64,000 bases of DNA from Embiotoca jacksoni (Eukaryota > Chordata > Actinopteri > Embiotocidae), in NCBI GenBank assembly GCA_022577435.1, contig JAKOON010000114.1:313501-377500 (forward strand), read 5' to 3'. The notes under the pieces were generated by a model. The model saw only the letters and a program-made list of their open reading frames with translations. It did no database searches and was not told the DNA's origin. Shown piece after piece: positions 11,922 to 23,700 of the stretch; position 1 is the stretch's first letter; each line of letters opens with the position of its first letter. A program made the translations under genes and the position numbers.

Positions 11922-14900
11922 CATCATCCAAACACCCCAAAATATCTAGTTTATATGATAAATGAGCAGGAAGCAGTTTGTAAGGATGTTTCATCATTTT
12001 AAATCTTTAATTTTGTCTCCCAGATTTGACTGGTTCTGTTACTTTAAAGTCTCTGACGAAATATTTAAATGAAAACGTTAATCGGTCGCTGGGATGTATG
12101 ATCAGCTGGGAACACCTGTGGTCAGGTGGGAGGAGACTAATCTCAGGTGGGAGGAGGGAACATGGAGGATTGTGGGAGGAGACTAACTTTCTGAAATTTC
12201 CAGGTTTTTTTTGTGTGTTTCTGTTCTTTGTTTCGAACATCTGCAGCTCAGAGACGTGGTTTCCTTCCTGCAGCCACAAACACTCAAATCCAACGTTCCA
12301 ATAAACTACTTCCTGTTTTTAAAGACATGAAAACGCTCTATGACCATCAAACATATTATATTATATTACATTATATTATATTATATTATATTACATTATA
12401 TTATATTATATTACATTATGTTACATTATATTATATTATATTACATTATATAACATATTATATTACATTATATTATATTACATTATATTATATTACATTA
12501 TATTACATTATACTATATTATATTACATTATATTACATTATGTTTCATTACATTATATTACATTATACTATATTATATTACATTATATTACATTATATTA
12601 CATTATGTTTCATTACATTATATTATATTATACTATATTATATTACATTACATTATATTACATTGTATTATATTAAATTACATATTATATTACATTGTAT
12701 TATATTACATTATAGTACATTACATTATATTATATTACATTATATTACATTACATTATATTACATTATATTATATTACATTGTATGATATTAAATTACAT
12801 TATATTATATTACATTACATTATATTACATTATACTATATTATATTACATTACATTATATTACATTGTATTATATTAAATTACATTTTATTATATTACAT
12901 TATATTATATTGTATTATACTATATTATATTACATTGTATTACATTATATTATATTATAATACATTGTATTACATTATATTATATTACATTGTATTATAT
13001 TAAATTACATTATATTACATTACATTGTATTATATTAAATTACATTATATTATATTACATTGTATTATATTATATTACATTGTATTATATTATATTACAT
13101 TATATTACATTGTGTTATATTAAATTACATTATATTATATTACATTGTATTATATTAAATTACATTATATTATATTACATTACATTATATTACATTATAC
13201 TATATTATATTACATTACATTATATTATATTAAATTACATTATATTACATTATATTATATTACATTGTATTATATTATATTATATTACATATTATATTAC
13301 ATTATATTATATTACATTATATTATATTACATTATATTATATTACAGTACATTACATTATATTATATTACATTATATTACATTACATTACATATATTCTA
13401 TACAGGTGATGTTCATCTGTGTGTGTGCACGCAGGTGTATGAAGCCGTCCGGTGGATCCAGCTCGTCATGGCTCTGCTCAGGTGAGTTCCTCCATCACTT
13501 CACCTGCTCACATAAAAACCCTGAAAATAACAGGTTTAAATAATATATTTAAATAACACGTTTAAATATCACATGTTTAAAATAACACGTTTAAATAACG
13601 TAGGTAATAAAGAGCAGATTCAGAGTTGTGATATTAGTTTAGAGCAGATGGAGGTCTGTGATGTCATCAGAACCCTCCTCACCACATGACGCTGTCATTT
13701 CTGCTCACGCGCATGGGAGCGCTGGGAAAGAGGTCAGAGGTCAGAGGTCACAGCGCTCAGACAATAGAAGCAGGAAAAGTTCCAGTCAGCTGGAAATAAT
13801 TTGATTAGAGCTGGTTTTCACCTCCTTCATGTTCAGAACCTCCAGAACCGGCATTATCGGACCCTAGGGACTAACATGTGGTTCTGTTCGCAGCTTTCTG
13901 GGTTCTGGTTCCATCATCGTCTGCGTGATGCTGCAGAGACTCGGCCGCACACCGGAGGTCAGTCACTCAGACAGGAAGTCAATGATCCAATATGATGATC
14001 TCACGGTCCAACCACAGGCCGGATATAAAAGTGGGTGGAGCCTATGAAAAATGGTTCCGATCCAGAAGTGTCTTCAGCTGCAATACCAGCGAGTGCCACT
14101 AGAGGTCGTCTCCAAAAAGCCTCCGGCTCCATAGACTCCCATTCAACTTCTCTCATCAAATCCAAAGTGAATAAAATGTGTCCATCAGTTATCTCGGTGT
14201 TGTTAGCTAAAGTCACTCCTTCTTATTAGTTTTCTGGAGGTCCATCTGAAAATAATCCCTCATTCATTAGAAAAGAAGATTCAAGAAGACCTGCTTTTGG
14301 GGGCGTGTCTGTTTGATTGACAGGCCTGTGGTGCAGTCAGGTTACAGCTATCGGTGGGCGGGACGTAGTATCCACCGCTGGCTCCTCCCCCAGCTCGTCC
14401 AAATATGGTCACTTCCTGCTCCAAACCGCTCCGAACTATCAAAGATGGTGACGGACAGAATCTGAACTGGAGGATTCATAACGTTCACAAACCAACGATG
14501 ACATCACTGATGGTTGATGACATCACTGATGGATGCTGATTGCTCCAACTTAACGTCTTCCTAAAAATACTATGTTTACTAACAAAGGAATCGACGGCAG
14601 CGTCTCTGTTCAGAAACGATTGATTATGGAACAGTTGACAGGTTGTTTTTTTTTAACTTCCTGTTTGTGACGTGTTTCCAGCTGCAGCCTCTGCTGCTGC
14701 TCAGCGTGTCCGACCTGCTGCTCGCCACCTGCTGGCTGACTGGAGCACTGCTGTTCTCTCAACACTGCAGGAACACACACTGCTACACTCTGCACACGGT
14801 GGAGCAGGTAACACACACACACAAACACACACTGCTCTGACCTCATCTTTCCTCGTATTGTTCAGCGAATGCAGATCAATGTTGATTAATCCGCCACAGA

Positions 14901-17900
14901 AAGTCTTCTAATAGTTATTAATAGAATTGATATTTAGAGTTTTTATTTTGAGGATTTTCCGGGAACCTTCGGGGTTTCCACGTCTTTAGAACGAACCACA
15001 CTGAGAGGAAGTCGGTTTTGACCTTAAGAAACACGTCACAGCTGGAAAATCTCAACTTCCTCCTGAGAGATGGAACTGAAATGAAAAAGTTCCAGTGAAG
15101 GTGATGACTTCATGAACGTGACTTCAGAGCTGGTTGAACAGTCGAGGAGATCAGAACCAATCGCAGTTCAGCAGCCTGTCATCAACTCATCAAACGGGTC
15201 GCAGGTGAATGATGTCATCAATCAGGGCTGCACAAGACCGGGCTTAATGACCTCCAGGAGGCGCTACAGCAGACCCGCCATCTTGGTGGAGATTTGATGA
15301 AAAGGAACCTCCATCCTCCTGGTTAGTGTTTATGTTTGATTGGCCACGCCCACCTGGAGGGAAGCCAATCAGAGCAGACATTCCAACCCGTAGTGCAGTT
15401 GCCACGCGTGGTCGCCCCAGACGACCCGGCCCAGAACCGAGCCTGAACTGGGTCGGCGGGGGTGAAATAGAGCAGCAGAACCGGGACCGACCCAGCGAGA
15501 GGAAACCGACCCGTATTCCTGACCTACATGTTTTGTTGGGAGGCAGCGAACGCAGCGTGACCCCGTGCGCTCTGTTGCAGGTTCTCTACATGAGCTCCTT
15601 CCTCTTCACGCTCAACTACGTCTGGCAGCTGTTCACCGGAGTCCGGGACCAGTTCTACAGCAGCTTCAGAGGGTACCCGGCCCAGGTACGTACCGGGACA
15701 CCCCCCTCCCCCGCAGGTCTGTACACGTAGATTAGATTTAAGCTTTATTAATCCCACGGGGGGAAATTTAGTCGTCACAGCAGCATAGAAACACAAAAAG
15801 CTGCACACAATAAGAACAAATTTACAAAGACGTGTCTGAAATAAGAGAGATAGAAATCATTGTTTTAGAAAAAAATTAGAACAATGAATAAATACACAGA
15901 CTATATACACAAAATTAAATAAAAATAAATACATACAGCTAATAAGTACACCCCCCAGTACGGTGGCCCCAAAGGACAAAACACACCGGAGACACAGTCT
16001 GTTTCTAAAAGAGTTCGTAGCTTCAGGTCTGTAAAATGGTTCTGATCCAGAAGTGTCTTCAGCTGCAATACCAGCGAGTGCCACTAGGGGTCGGCTCCAA
16101 AAAGCCTCCGGCTCCATAGACTCCCATTCAACTTCTCTCATCAAATCCAAAGTGAATAGCAGCATCCAGTTGAATCTTTCTTCTTTGTCCAGTTTTCCAA
16201 CAGAGTGAACACGGCGGCGAAAGTCACCGCGCTGTTGTCATGGTGAGTACCAACGGTCGTGTGGCGTTCACGGTCCCGTCTGGACTTTCAGAACTGATTG
16301 AATGATGGATGATTAACCTGTGTTGGACCTCCTCGTGTTTGCAGTCTGCTTCCTGTCCTGCTGATGGCACCCGTTTTTATAGCAGGAACCATCAGCCAAT
16401 GTCAGGCCAACTTCAGCGAACCCTACAGGTGAGTTGGTTAATGGCCGCACCGCACAAACCGAAGATAATCCGACGCACTCTTTATCGACACCCGTCAGGA
16501 AGTCGTAGACAAACACGGGACGACGTCGAGTGTTCCGTTTCATTTTAACAGCAGCTGATGTGTTCAAAGAGTTTTTCATCTGGTTGTTCTCTGTTTGTCC
16601 CTCGCGGGCCACCGTACTGGAACCAGATGTCTGCTGATGCACACCGGACCGCTCTACCTGACCTCAGAGCCCCGCCCACTCATCAGAACCTGCAGCCTGC
16701 TGCAGATCTACCACATGACCGTCTTCCTCATCACCTTCATCCTCACACTCCTCAGCATCACCGTGAGTTCACAGCCGAGACCGGACAGACCGAACCGAAC
16801 CGGATGACCGGACAGACCGAACCGAACCGGATGACCGGACAGACCGAACCGGACAGACCGAACCGAACCGGATGACCGGACAGACCGAACCGAACCGGAT
16901 GACCGGACAGACCGAACCGGACAGACCGAACCGAACCGGATGACCGGACAGACCGAACCGAACCGGATGACCGGACAGACCGAACCAGACGACCGAACGG
17001 ACTGAACCAAACCGGACAACTGGACGGACCGAACCAGACAGACCGAACTGGACGACCGGACAGACCGAGCCAGACGGACCGAACCAGACAGACTGAACCG
17101 AACGGACCGGACGGACTGAACCGGACACACCGAACCGGACAACCGGACAGACCAAACCGGACGACCGGACAGACCTAGCCGGACGGACCGAACTGGACGA
17201 CCAGACGGACCGAACCGAACCGGACTACCAGACAGACCGAACCAGACGGACCGAACCGGACGATCGGACTGGACAGACCGAACTGGACGACTGGACAGAC
17301 CGAGCCAGACGGACGGAACCGGACAGACTGAACCGAACCGAACGGACTGGATGGACCGAACCGGACAGACCGAACCGGATGGACCGAACCAGACAGACCA
17401 AACCGGACGACCGGACAGACCGAACCAGACGACCGAACGGACTGAACCAAACCGGACAACCGGACGGACCGAACCAGACAGACCGAACCGGACGACCGGA
17501 CGGACCGAACCGAACCGGATGACCAGACAGACCGAACCGGACGACCGGACGGACCGAACCGAACCGGATGACCAGACAGACCGAACCGGACGACCGGACG
17601 GACCGAACCGAACCGGATGACCAGACAGACCGAACCGGACGACCAGACAGACCGAACCGGACTACCAGACAGACCGAACCGGACGATCGGACAGACCGAA
17701 CCGGACGGACCGAACCGGACAGACCGGACGAACCGAACGGACCGAAGTGACCACCTGACATGACATGGCATTGATCTCGTTGCCGATGGAGGCGACACGC
17801 TGACCTTTGACCTCTTGCCTCCTCACCAGGTGCTCGTGGTAAAAGCCCGTCATATTTACAGGCGGGTCGTGACCTCCAACGGTTACCTTGGCAACCAGCA

Positions 17901-18883
17901 GCGCGCCTCGTTCCGTGTGATGGACCGGCGGATGCTGCTGTACCCGCTGGTCTTGGTGCTGTGCTGGGGTCCAGGTTCGTGTCTCCATCCTGATTCACGC
18001 CGCTGCGTTTGGGAGTGGGCGAGGTTTCAGGGGCTGCTGGATACTGATTGGTTGTTGTGAATGACAGATGGGCTTCAGTCTGATCTGTGTGTGCGATGTT
18101 TCCTCAGCGGTCGGCCTGGCGTTCCTGCGGGTGGCGGCACCACCGGCGGGGCGGGGCGACGCCGGGGTCGTCCTCTACATATCACAGGTCGGTCCGCTAC
18201 AACATGTTTACACACGTTTACCACACAAACACACAACATCTGCACTGTAAACAACCGCCATCCAAGTACAAGGAAAACATCTGAATCTTCACTGAGACGT
18301 CAGAACACGGTGAGTAACGTAATCAACCGTCTGTGACGCGTTCACAGGATCAAAGATGTTCAGATCTCGAACTGTTTCTAAAAGAGTTCGTAGCTTCAGG
18401 TCTGTAAAATGGTTCTGATCCAGAAGTGTCTTCAGCTGCAATACCAGCGAGTGCCACTAGAGGTCGGCTCCAAAAAGCCTCCGGCTCCATAGACTCCCAT
18501 TCAAGGATTCCTAACATTCACAAACCAACGATGACATCACTGATGGTTGATGACATCACAGATGGTTGATGACATCACTGATGGATGATGACATCACCGA
18601 TGGTTGGTGATTGTTTGAGATTAACAATGTTTCAAGCTGCATGTCTCGGAGACCGAGGTGTGTCCTCTGTCCTCAGGCCTTCACCTCGGCCTCTCAGGGT
18701 TTCCTCAACAGTCTGGTCTACGGATGGACTCGTGTTCACCTCCGCCGAGCCGGCCGGACGCTCTCCTGTCGGGACGCCGACACTCAGACACCGCTGCTGC
18801 GAGCGCAGAAGACGAGGAGCTACCAGACGCTGAGGAGCAGTCGGCTGAAGGAGCAGCTGGTCTCTGTGGGAACTTCAGTCTGA
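11565..18883 (+). CDS. tmem116: Transmembrane protein 116, orphan seven-helix GPCR-like protein
   Basis: Eleven exons: 11565-11624, 13435-13481, 13894-13957, 14682-14807, 15581-15685, 16193-16242, 16345-16428, 16627-16762, 17830-17974, 18108-18187, 18677-18883. Phases close exactly to 367 residues. The N-terminus is short with two N-glycosylation sequons (NRS, NTT). Seven hydrophobic segments follow at about 25-50, 58-82, 100-120, 142-166, 200-226, 256-280 and 295-316. TM2 holds SVSDLLLATCWLTG, close to the rhodopsin-like LxxxD pattern; TM7 ends NSLVYGW, an NPxxY-like position. The tail has DADTQTPLL, also recalled from mammalian TMEM116. The ligand and coupling are unknown. Three introns carry sizeable repeats. 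AATAAA at 19827 or ATTAAA near 19396 could end the transcript. Confidence 0.92.
11884..11921. repeat. (ATT)n microsatellite in tmem116 intron 1
   Basis: About 12 perfect ATT triplets, followed by CATCATC. Confidence 0.95.
12346..13393. repeat. 1.05-kb AT-rich array of 5-bp ATTAT/ATTAC units in tmem116 intron 1
   Basis: A run of pentamers alternating ATTAT and ATTAC with rare variants (ATTGT, AATTAC, GTTTC). It ends about 41 bp upstream of tmem116 exon 2, squeezing the branch-point region. Long frames reading YYIILHYITL-type peptides across it are artefacts of the repeat. Confidence 0.97.
14017..14512 (-). mobile_element. Interspersed repeat of an unnamed family, copy 1
   Basis: Nearly full copy in tmem116 intron 3. 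Orientation is given by the strand on which the deceptive frame reads TDGHILFTLDLMREVEWES. It shares its body with copies at 27250, 44889, 53986 and 60615. Relative to 27250-27708 it lacks about 30 bp in the segment near 14370 (GTAGTATCCACCGCTGG). One end reaches a segment near 14470-14512 that is also found at the end of the copy at 18371. No terminal inverted repeat or poly-A tail was obvious. Confidence 0.85.
15725..15990 (-). mobile_element. Truncated retroposon-like fragment
   Basis: Begins with AGATTAGATTTAAGCTTTATT then AATCCCACGGGGGG, the reverse complement of the 'CCCC..GGGGATTAATAAAG' tail common at 3' ends of teleost retroposons. A similar tail lies at 38380-38411. The fragment is followed by A/T-rich sequence and then by another repeat copy at 16003. 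The family assignment is from memory and uncertain. Confidence 0.45.
16003..16158 (-). mobile_element. Interspersed repeat of the unnamed family, copy 2 (fragment)
   Basis: Contains the end beginning GTCTGTTTCTAAAAGAG and continues to the AATCCAAAGTGAATA segment, where it stops abruptly 34 bp before tmem116 exon 6. The rest of the element is missing. Confidence 0.85.
16786..17744. repeat. 0.96-kb minisatellite (GACCGAACCGGA-type units) in tmem116 intron 8
   Basis: Degenerate tandem array built from GGACAGACC, GAACCGGAC and GAACCGGATGACC modules, with CGA-rich composition. It starts about 20 bp after the exon 8 donor and ends about 85 bp before exon 9. Long minus-strand frames of the SGSVRSVRFG type arise from it and are not genes. 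Confidence 0.95.
18371..18542 (-). mobile_element. Interspersed repeat of the unnamed family, copy 3 (internally deleted)
   Basis: One end of the family (CTGTTTCTAAAAGAGTTCG onward) runs to CCCATTCAA at 18504. It then jumps directly to GGATTCCTAACATTCAC, the opposite end as seen at 14470-14512. About 330 bp of the middle is absent while both ends are kept. It lies in tmem116 intron 10. Confidence 0.8.
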
Positions 18884-19456
18884 GCTGCAGGGGAGACCCC
18901 TGGGGGAGGGGGGGGGTTACACCAAGAGGAAGAGCCACCAACGAAACAGGATCTGAGACAAACATGGAGTCCTTCTCTGTCAAGCACTCACACACAGCCG
19001 GGGCTAGACTGGATTAGTGGGAGGGACGCTCTTCTGTGATTGGTTGTTGTGGGAGGCGTCGACGTAGAGGCCAGCTGACTGACAGGTAAACAACCAATCA
19101 CAACAGCAGGTTCAGAGTTCAGCCTGTGTGTCTTTCTGGCTGATCCAGTCGAGCTCACCTCACAGGTGGTGTGTCTGAGTCATTACGGAGGTCACATGAC
19201 CCCTGGTGGTCGTCTCTGCTCACTGCACTGAACTCCTCAGAACTCCTCGTCAGATCAGAGGAACAGAAAACTCTTTTTTTTTTTTAAACTGATGTTCATG
19301 TTGAGATGAAAAATGTTTTAAAAACGAGCAAACAGTAAGTTTGATGTTTAAATCTGCTGTTATTTTACAAGTTGATGATGTTTAATGTGAAGAAGATTAA
19401 AGTTTTTTTAAAGAATGTTTCTTAACTTTTTTTTAATCTTTTTTCACAGTCCCTCC

Positions 19457-19458
<2 letters not shown>

Positions 19459-19494
<36 letters not shown>
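19459..19494. repeat. (AAT)n microsatellite
   Basis: About 12 AAT triplets in the region 3' of tmem116. Confidence 0.95.
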
Positions 19495-19495
<1 letters not shown>

Positions 19496-20056
19496 GATCC
19501 TGAACCACAATAATGAGTCTCATCCTCAATCAGACCTCAAATTCTCTGAAATAATGAAATTCACCAAATGTCACAGCAGAGAAACGAAATGTTGATGTTA
19601 GAAATGTTTCATCTGCAGAACAGAAAGATTCATTTCACTTTTAAACAGAATCAAGATTAAATGAATCAGATCCATCCAGAGACAGTGAAGACAGCTGGTT
19701 TGTTTTAATGTTCATTTGTTCTGTTCAAAACGGGTCTCAGTTTTAACTTAATATTCATAATAAAAAAAAAACAAAGAGCGATAAAGATGACTTTTATTTC
19801 ATTTTTATAATGTATTTAATCAGCTGAATAAAGTTTATATATTAGAAGGAATCGAAGATCCATCAACAGGTGTTTATTAATAATATGGATCTGCTCCTGT
19901 GAGCGTCCCAATGATTATATTATTCCTAATATATAATATATAATGTACACTACAGGGACATTATAGGTCGATTTCATTATTATTACTCTGACGCAAGGGA
20001 ATGAAGTCACGGCAGGAGGAAACAGCAGCAGGTTCCAACATGTCAGAGAACATGAC

Positions 20057-20488
20057 CCGACTGGTCCCAACTGGTCCTGACTGGTCCCTACTGGTCCCGA
20101 CTGGTCCTGACTGGTCCTGACTGGTCCCTGGTGGTCCCTACTGGTCCCAACTGGTCCTTACTGGTCCTGACTGGTCCCTGGTGGTCCCTACTGGTCCCTA
20201 CTGGTCCCGACTGCCCCCTACTGCCCCTACAGGTCCCTACTGGTCCTTACTATTCCCTGGTGGTCCCTACTGGTCCCTACTGGTCCCGACTGCCCCCTAC
20301 TGGTCCCTACTGGTCCCGACTGCCCCCTACTGCCCCTACAGGTCCCTACTGGTCCTTACTATTCCCTGGTGGTCCCTACTGGTCCCGACTGCCCCCTACT
20401 GCCCCTACAGGTCCCTACTGGTCCTTACTATTCCCTGGTGGTCCCTACTGGTCCCGACTGCCCCCTACTGGTCCCTACTGCTCCCTTA
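20057..20488. repeat. 0.43-kb minisatellite (ACTGGTCCCT-type 10-bp unit)
   Basis: Tandem decamers ACTGGTCCCT / ACTGGTCCTG / ACTGCCCCCT. A block of about 80 bp containing CTACAGGTCCCTACTGG is repeated three times. It lies between the convergent 3' ends of tmem116 and the GABA-B-like gene. Confidence 0.95.
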
Positions 20489-20705
20489 GAGTTAGAGTCT
20501 GTGGGTGGAGAGCAGATCTGTTTACGCTGCAGCAGCTTTCAACAAGATTCATGAAAATATTTCAAAATAAAATAATCCTGTTGCTTCTTCCACATTTTTA
20601 TTTTTTGTACAAATCAAGTTTCTAACTCGTAGTTATAATAAATCCTCCGTCTCTGATTGGTTCTTCTCTCAGGCTGTCCCTGGTCAGAGCTGTCGTCTGA
20701 TTGGC

Positions 20706-23700
20706 TCAGCAGGAATGTGGCATCGCCGTCTGGTCACACAGGAAGTCGTCGTAGCGACGGACGAAGGCTTCCTGGCTGCCGAACAAGCTGGAGCTGCTGG
20801 AGGGGACGCCGCCGATGACGGGCAGGTAGGCGTGGTGGAGGATGGGCAGCTGGACGGACAGACGGCGCTGCACGCTGGCAGGAAGGACAGGGACAAACAT
20901 CACAATGATGGCTACCGCACATTCACTGACTTACAGACAACCAGCTGCTGCTCTGTTCCTCCAGATGTTCAGGATGGTACCACAGGACCGACTACTGAAG
21001 TTGGTTTCAGACTCACTGTTCAGGGGAGTTGATGTCGTCCGGACTGGAAGTTTCCCTCCAACACTTCCTGTTGTCAGCGCACACCTGAGCTTCAAACGTC
21101 CACGACACAGATCTGATACTAGCTGCTGGGGAAGACCAGGTTTGTACGGCTGCTTTAGTTAGATTGGGTTGGTTGGTTGGGTGGTTGGTTGGGTGGTTGG
21201 GTGGTTGGTTGGATGGTTGGTTGGGTGGTTGGTGGGTGGGTGGTTGGTTGGGTGGTTGGGTGGTGGGTGGTTGGTTGGGTGGTTGGGTGGTTGGATGGTT
21301 GGTTGGGTGGTTGGTGGGTGGTTGGTTGGGTGGTTGGTTGGTTGGTTGGTTGGTTGGTTGGGTGAGTGGTTGGGTGGTTGGTTGGTTGGATGGTTGGTTG
21401 GTTGGTTGGTTGGTTGGGTGAGTGGTTGGGTGGTTGGTTGGGTGGTTGGTTGGTTGGTTGGTTGGTTGGGTGGGTGGTTGGGTGGTTGGTTGGTAGTTGG
21501 TGGGTGGTTGGGTGGTTGGTTGGATGGTTGGTTGGGTGGTTGGTGGGTGGGTGGTTGGTTGGTTGGTTGGTTGGTTGGGTGGTTGGTTGGGTGGTTGGGT
21601 GGGTGGTTGGGTGGTTGGTTGGTAGTTGGTGGGTGGTTGGGTGGTTGGTTGGATGGTTGGTTGGGTGGTTGGTGGGTGGTTGGTTGGTTGGTTGGTTGGG
21701 TGGGTGGTTGGGTGGTTGGTTGGGTGGTTGGTTGGGTGGTTGGTGGGTGGGTGGTTGGTTGGGTGGTTGGGTGGTTGGGTGGTGGGTGGTTGGGTGGTTG
21801 GATGGTTGGTTGGGTGGTTGGTGGGTGGTTGGTTGGTTGGTTGGTTGGGTGGGTGGTTGGGTGGTTGGTTGGGTGGTTGGGTGGTTGGTTGGATGGTTGG
21901 TTGGGTGGTTGGTGGGTGGGTGGTTGGTTGGGTGGTTGGGTGGTTGGGTGGTGGGTGGTTGGGTGGTTGGATGGTTGGTTGGGTGGTTGGTGGGTGGTTG
22001 GTGGGTGGTTGGTTGGGTGGTTGGTTGGTTGGTTGGTTGGTTGGTTGGGTGAGTGGTTGGGTGGTTGGTTGGTTGGTTGTTGGGTGGTTGGTGGGTGGTT
22101 GGTTGGTTGGTTGGTTGGTTGGGTGGGTGGTTGGGTGGTTGGTTGGTTGGTAGTTGGTTGGTTGGTGGTTGGTTGGGTGGTTGGTTGGTTGGTTGGTGGG
22201 TGGTTGGGTGGTTGGTTGGATGGTTGGTTGGGTGGTTGGTGGGTGGGTGGTTGGTTGGTTGGTTGGGTGGTTGGGTGGTGGGTGGTTGGTTGGTTGGTTG
22301 GGTGGTTGGGTGGTTGGATGGTTGGTTGGGTGGTTGGTGGGTGGTTGGTGGGTGGTTGGTTGGGTGGTTGGTTGGTTGGTTGGTTGGTTGGGTGAGTGGT
22401 TGGGTGGTTGGTTGGTTGGTTGGTGGGTGGTTGGTGGGTGGTTGGTTGGTTGGTTGGTTGGTTGGGTGGGTGGTTGGGTGGTTGGTTGGTAGTTGGTTGG
22501 TTGGTGGTTGGTTGGGTGGTTGGTAGTTGGTGGGTGGTTGGGTGGTTGGGTGAGTGGTTGGGTGGTTGGTTGTTGGGTGGTTGGTGGGTGGTTGGTTGGT
22601 TGGTTGGGTGGTTGGTGGGTGGTTGGTTGGGTGGTTGGGTGGTTGGTTGGATGGTTGGTTGGGTGGTTGGTGGGTGGGTGGTTGGTTGGGTGGTTGGGTG
22701 GTGGGTGGTTGGTTGGTTGGTTGGGTGGTTGGGTGGTTGGATGGTTGGTTGGGTGGTTGGTGGGTGGTTGGTTGGGTGGTTGGTTGGTTGGTTGGTTGGT
22801 TGGTTGGTTGGGTGAGTGGTTGGGTGGTTGGTTGGTTGGTTGGTTGGTTGGTTGGTTGGTTGGTTGGTTGGTTGGTTGGGTGAGTGGTTGGGTGGTTGGT
22901 TGGGTGGTTGGTGGGTGGTTGGTTGGTTGGTTGGTTGGTTGGGTGGGTGGTTGGGTGGTTGGTTGGTAGTTGGTGGGTGGTTGGGTGGTTGGTTGGATGG
23001 TTGGTTGGGTGGTTGGTGGGTGGGTGGTTGGTTGGTTGGTTGGTTGGTTGGGTGGTTGGTTGGGTGGTTGGGTGGGTGGTTGGGTGGTTGGTTGGTAGTT
23101 GGTGGGTGGTTGGGTGGTTGGTTGGATGGTTGGTTGGGTGGTTGGTGGGTGGTTGGTTGGTTGGTTGGTTGGGTGGGTGGTTGGGTGGTTGGTTGGGTGG
23201 TTGGTGGGTGGGTGGTTGGTTGGGTGGTTGGGTGGTTGGGTGGTGGGTGGTTGGGTGGTTGGATGGTTGGTTGGGTGGTTGGTGGGTGGTTGGTTGGTTG
23301 GTTGGTTGGGTGGGTGGTTGGGTGGTTGGTTGGGTGGTTGGGTGGTTGGGTGGTTGGTTGGATGGTTGGTTGGGTGGTTGGTGGGTGGGTGGTTGGTTGG
23401 GTGGTTGGGTGGTTGGGTGGTGGGTGGTTGGGTGGTTGGATGGTTGGTTGGGTGGTTGGTGGGTGGTTGGTGGGTGGTTGGTTGGGTGGTTGGTTGGTTG
23501 GTTGGTTGGTTGGGTGAGTGGTTGGGTGGTTGGTTGGTTGGTTGTTGGGTGGTTGGTGGGTGGTTGGTTGGTTGGTTGGTTGGTTGGGTGGGTGGTTGGG
23601 TGGTTGGTTGGTAGTTGGTTGGTTGGTGGTTGGTTGGGTGGTTGGTTGGTTGGTTGGTGGGTGGTTGGGTGGTTGGTTGGATGGTTGGTTGGGTGGTTGG

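Larger units (their letters stand above)
18884..20705. other. Convergent intergenic region between tmem116 and the GABA-B-like gene
   Basis: Holds the tmem116 3' UTR and, near its right end, the 3' UTR of the minus-strand gene, for which a minus-strand AATAAA lies at 20602-20597. An (AAT)n tract lies at 19459-19494 and a minisatellite at 20057-20488. No further gene was recognised. Confidence 0.5.

Noticed and set aside
12213..13543. Long plus-strand frames reading YYIILHYITL
   Set aside because: Product of the ATTAT/ATTAC pentamer array in a tmem116 intron.
16708..17998. Minus-strand frames of 100-257 codons rich in S, V, R and G
   Set aside because: They arise from the GACCGAACCGG minisatellite; the real coding exon here is plus strand at 17830-17974.
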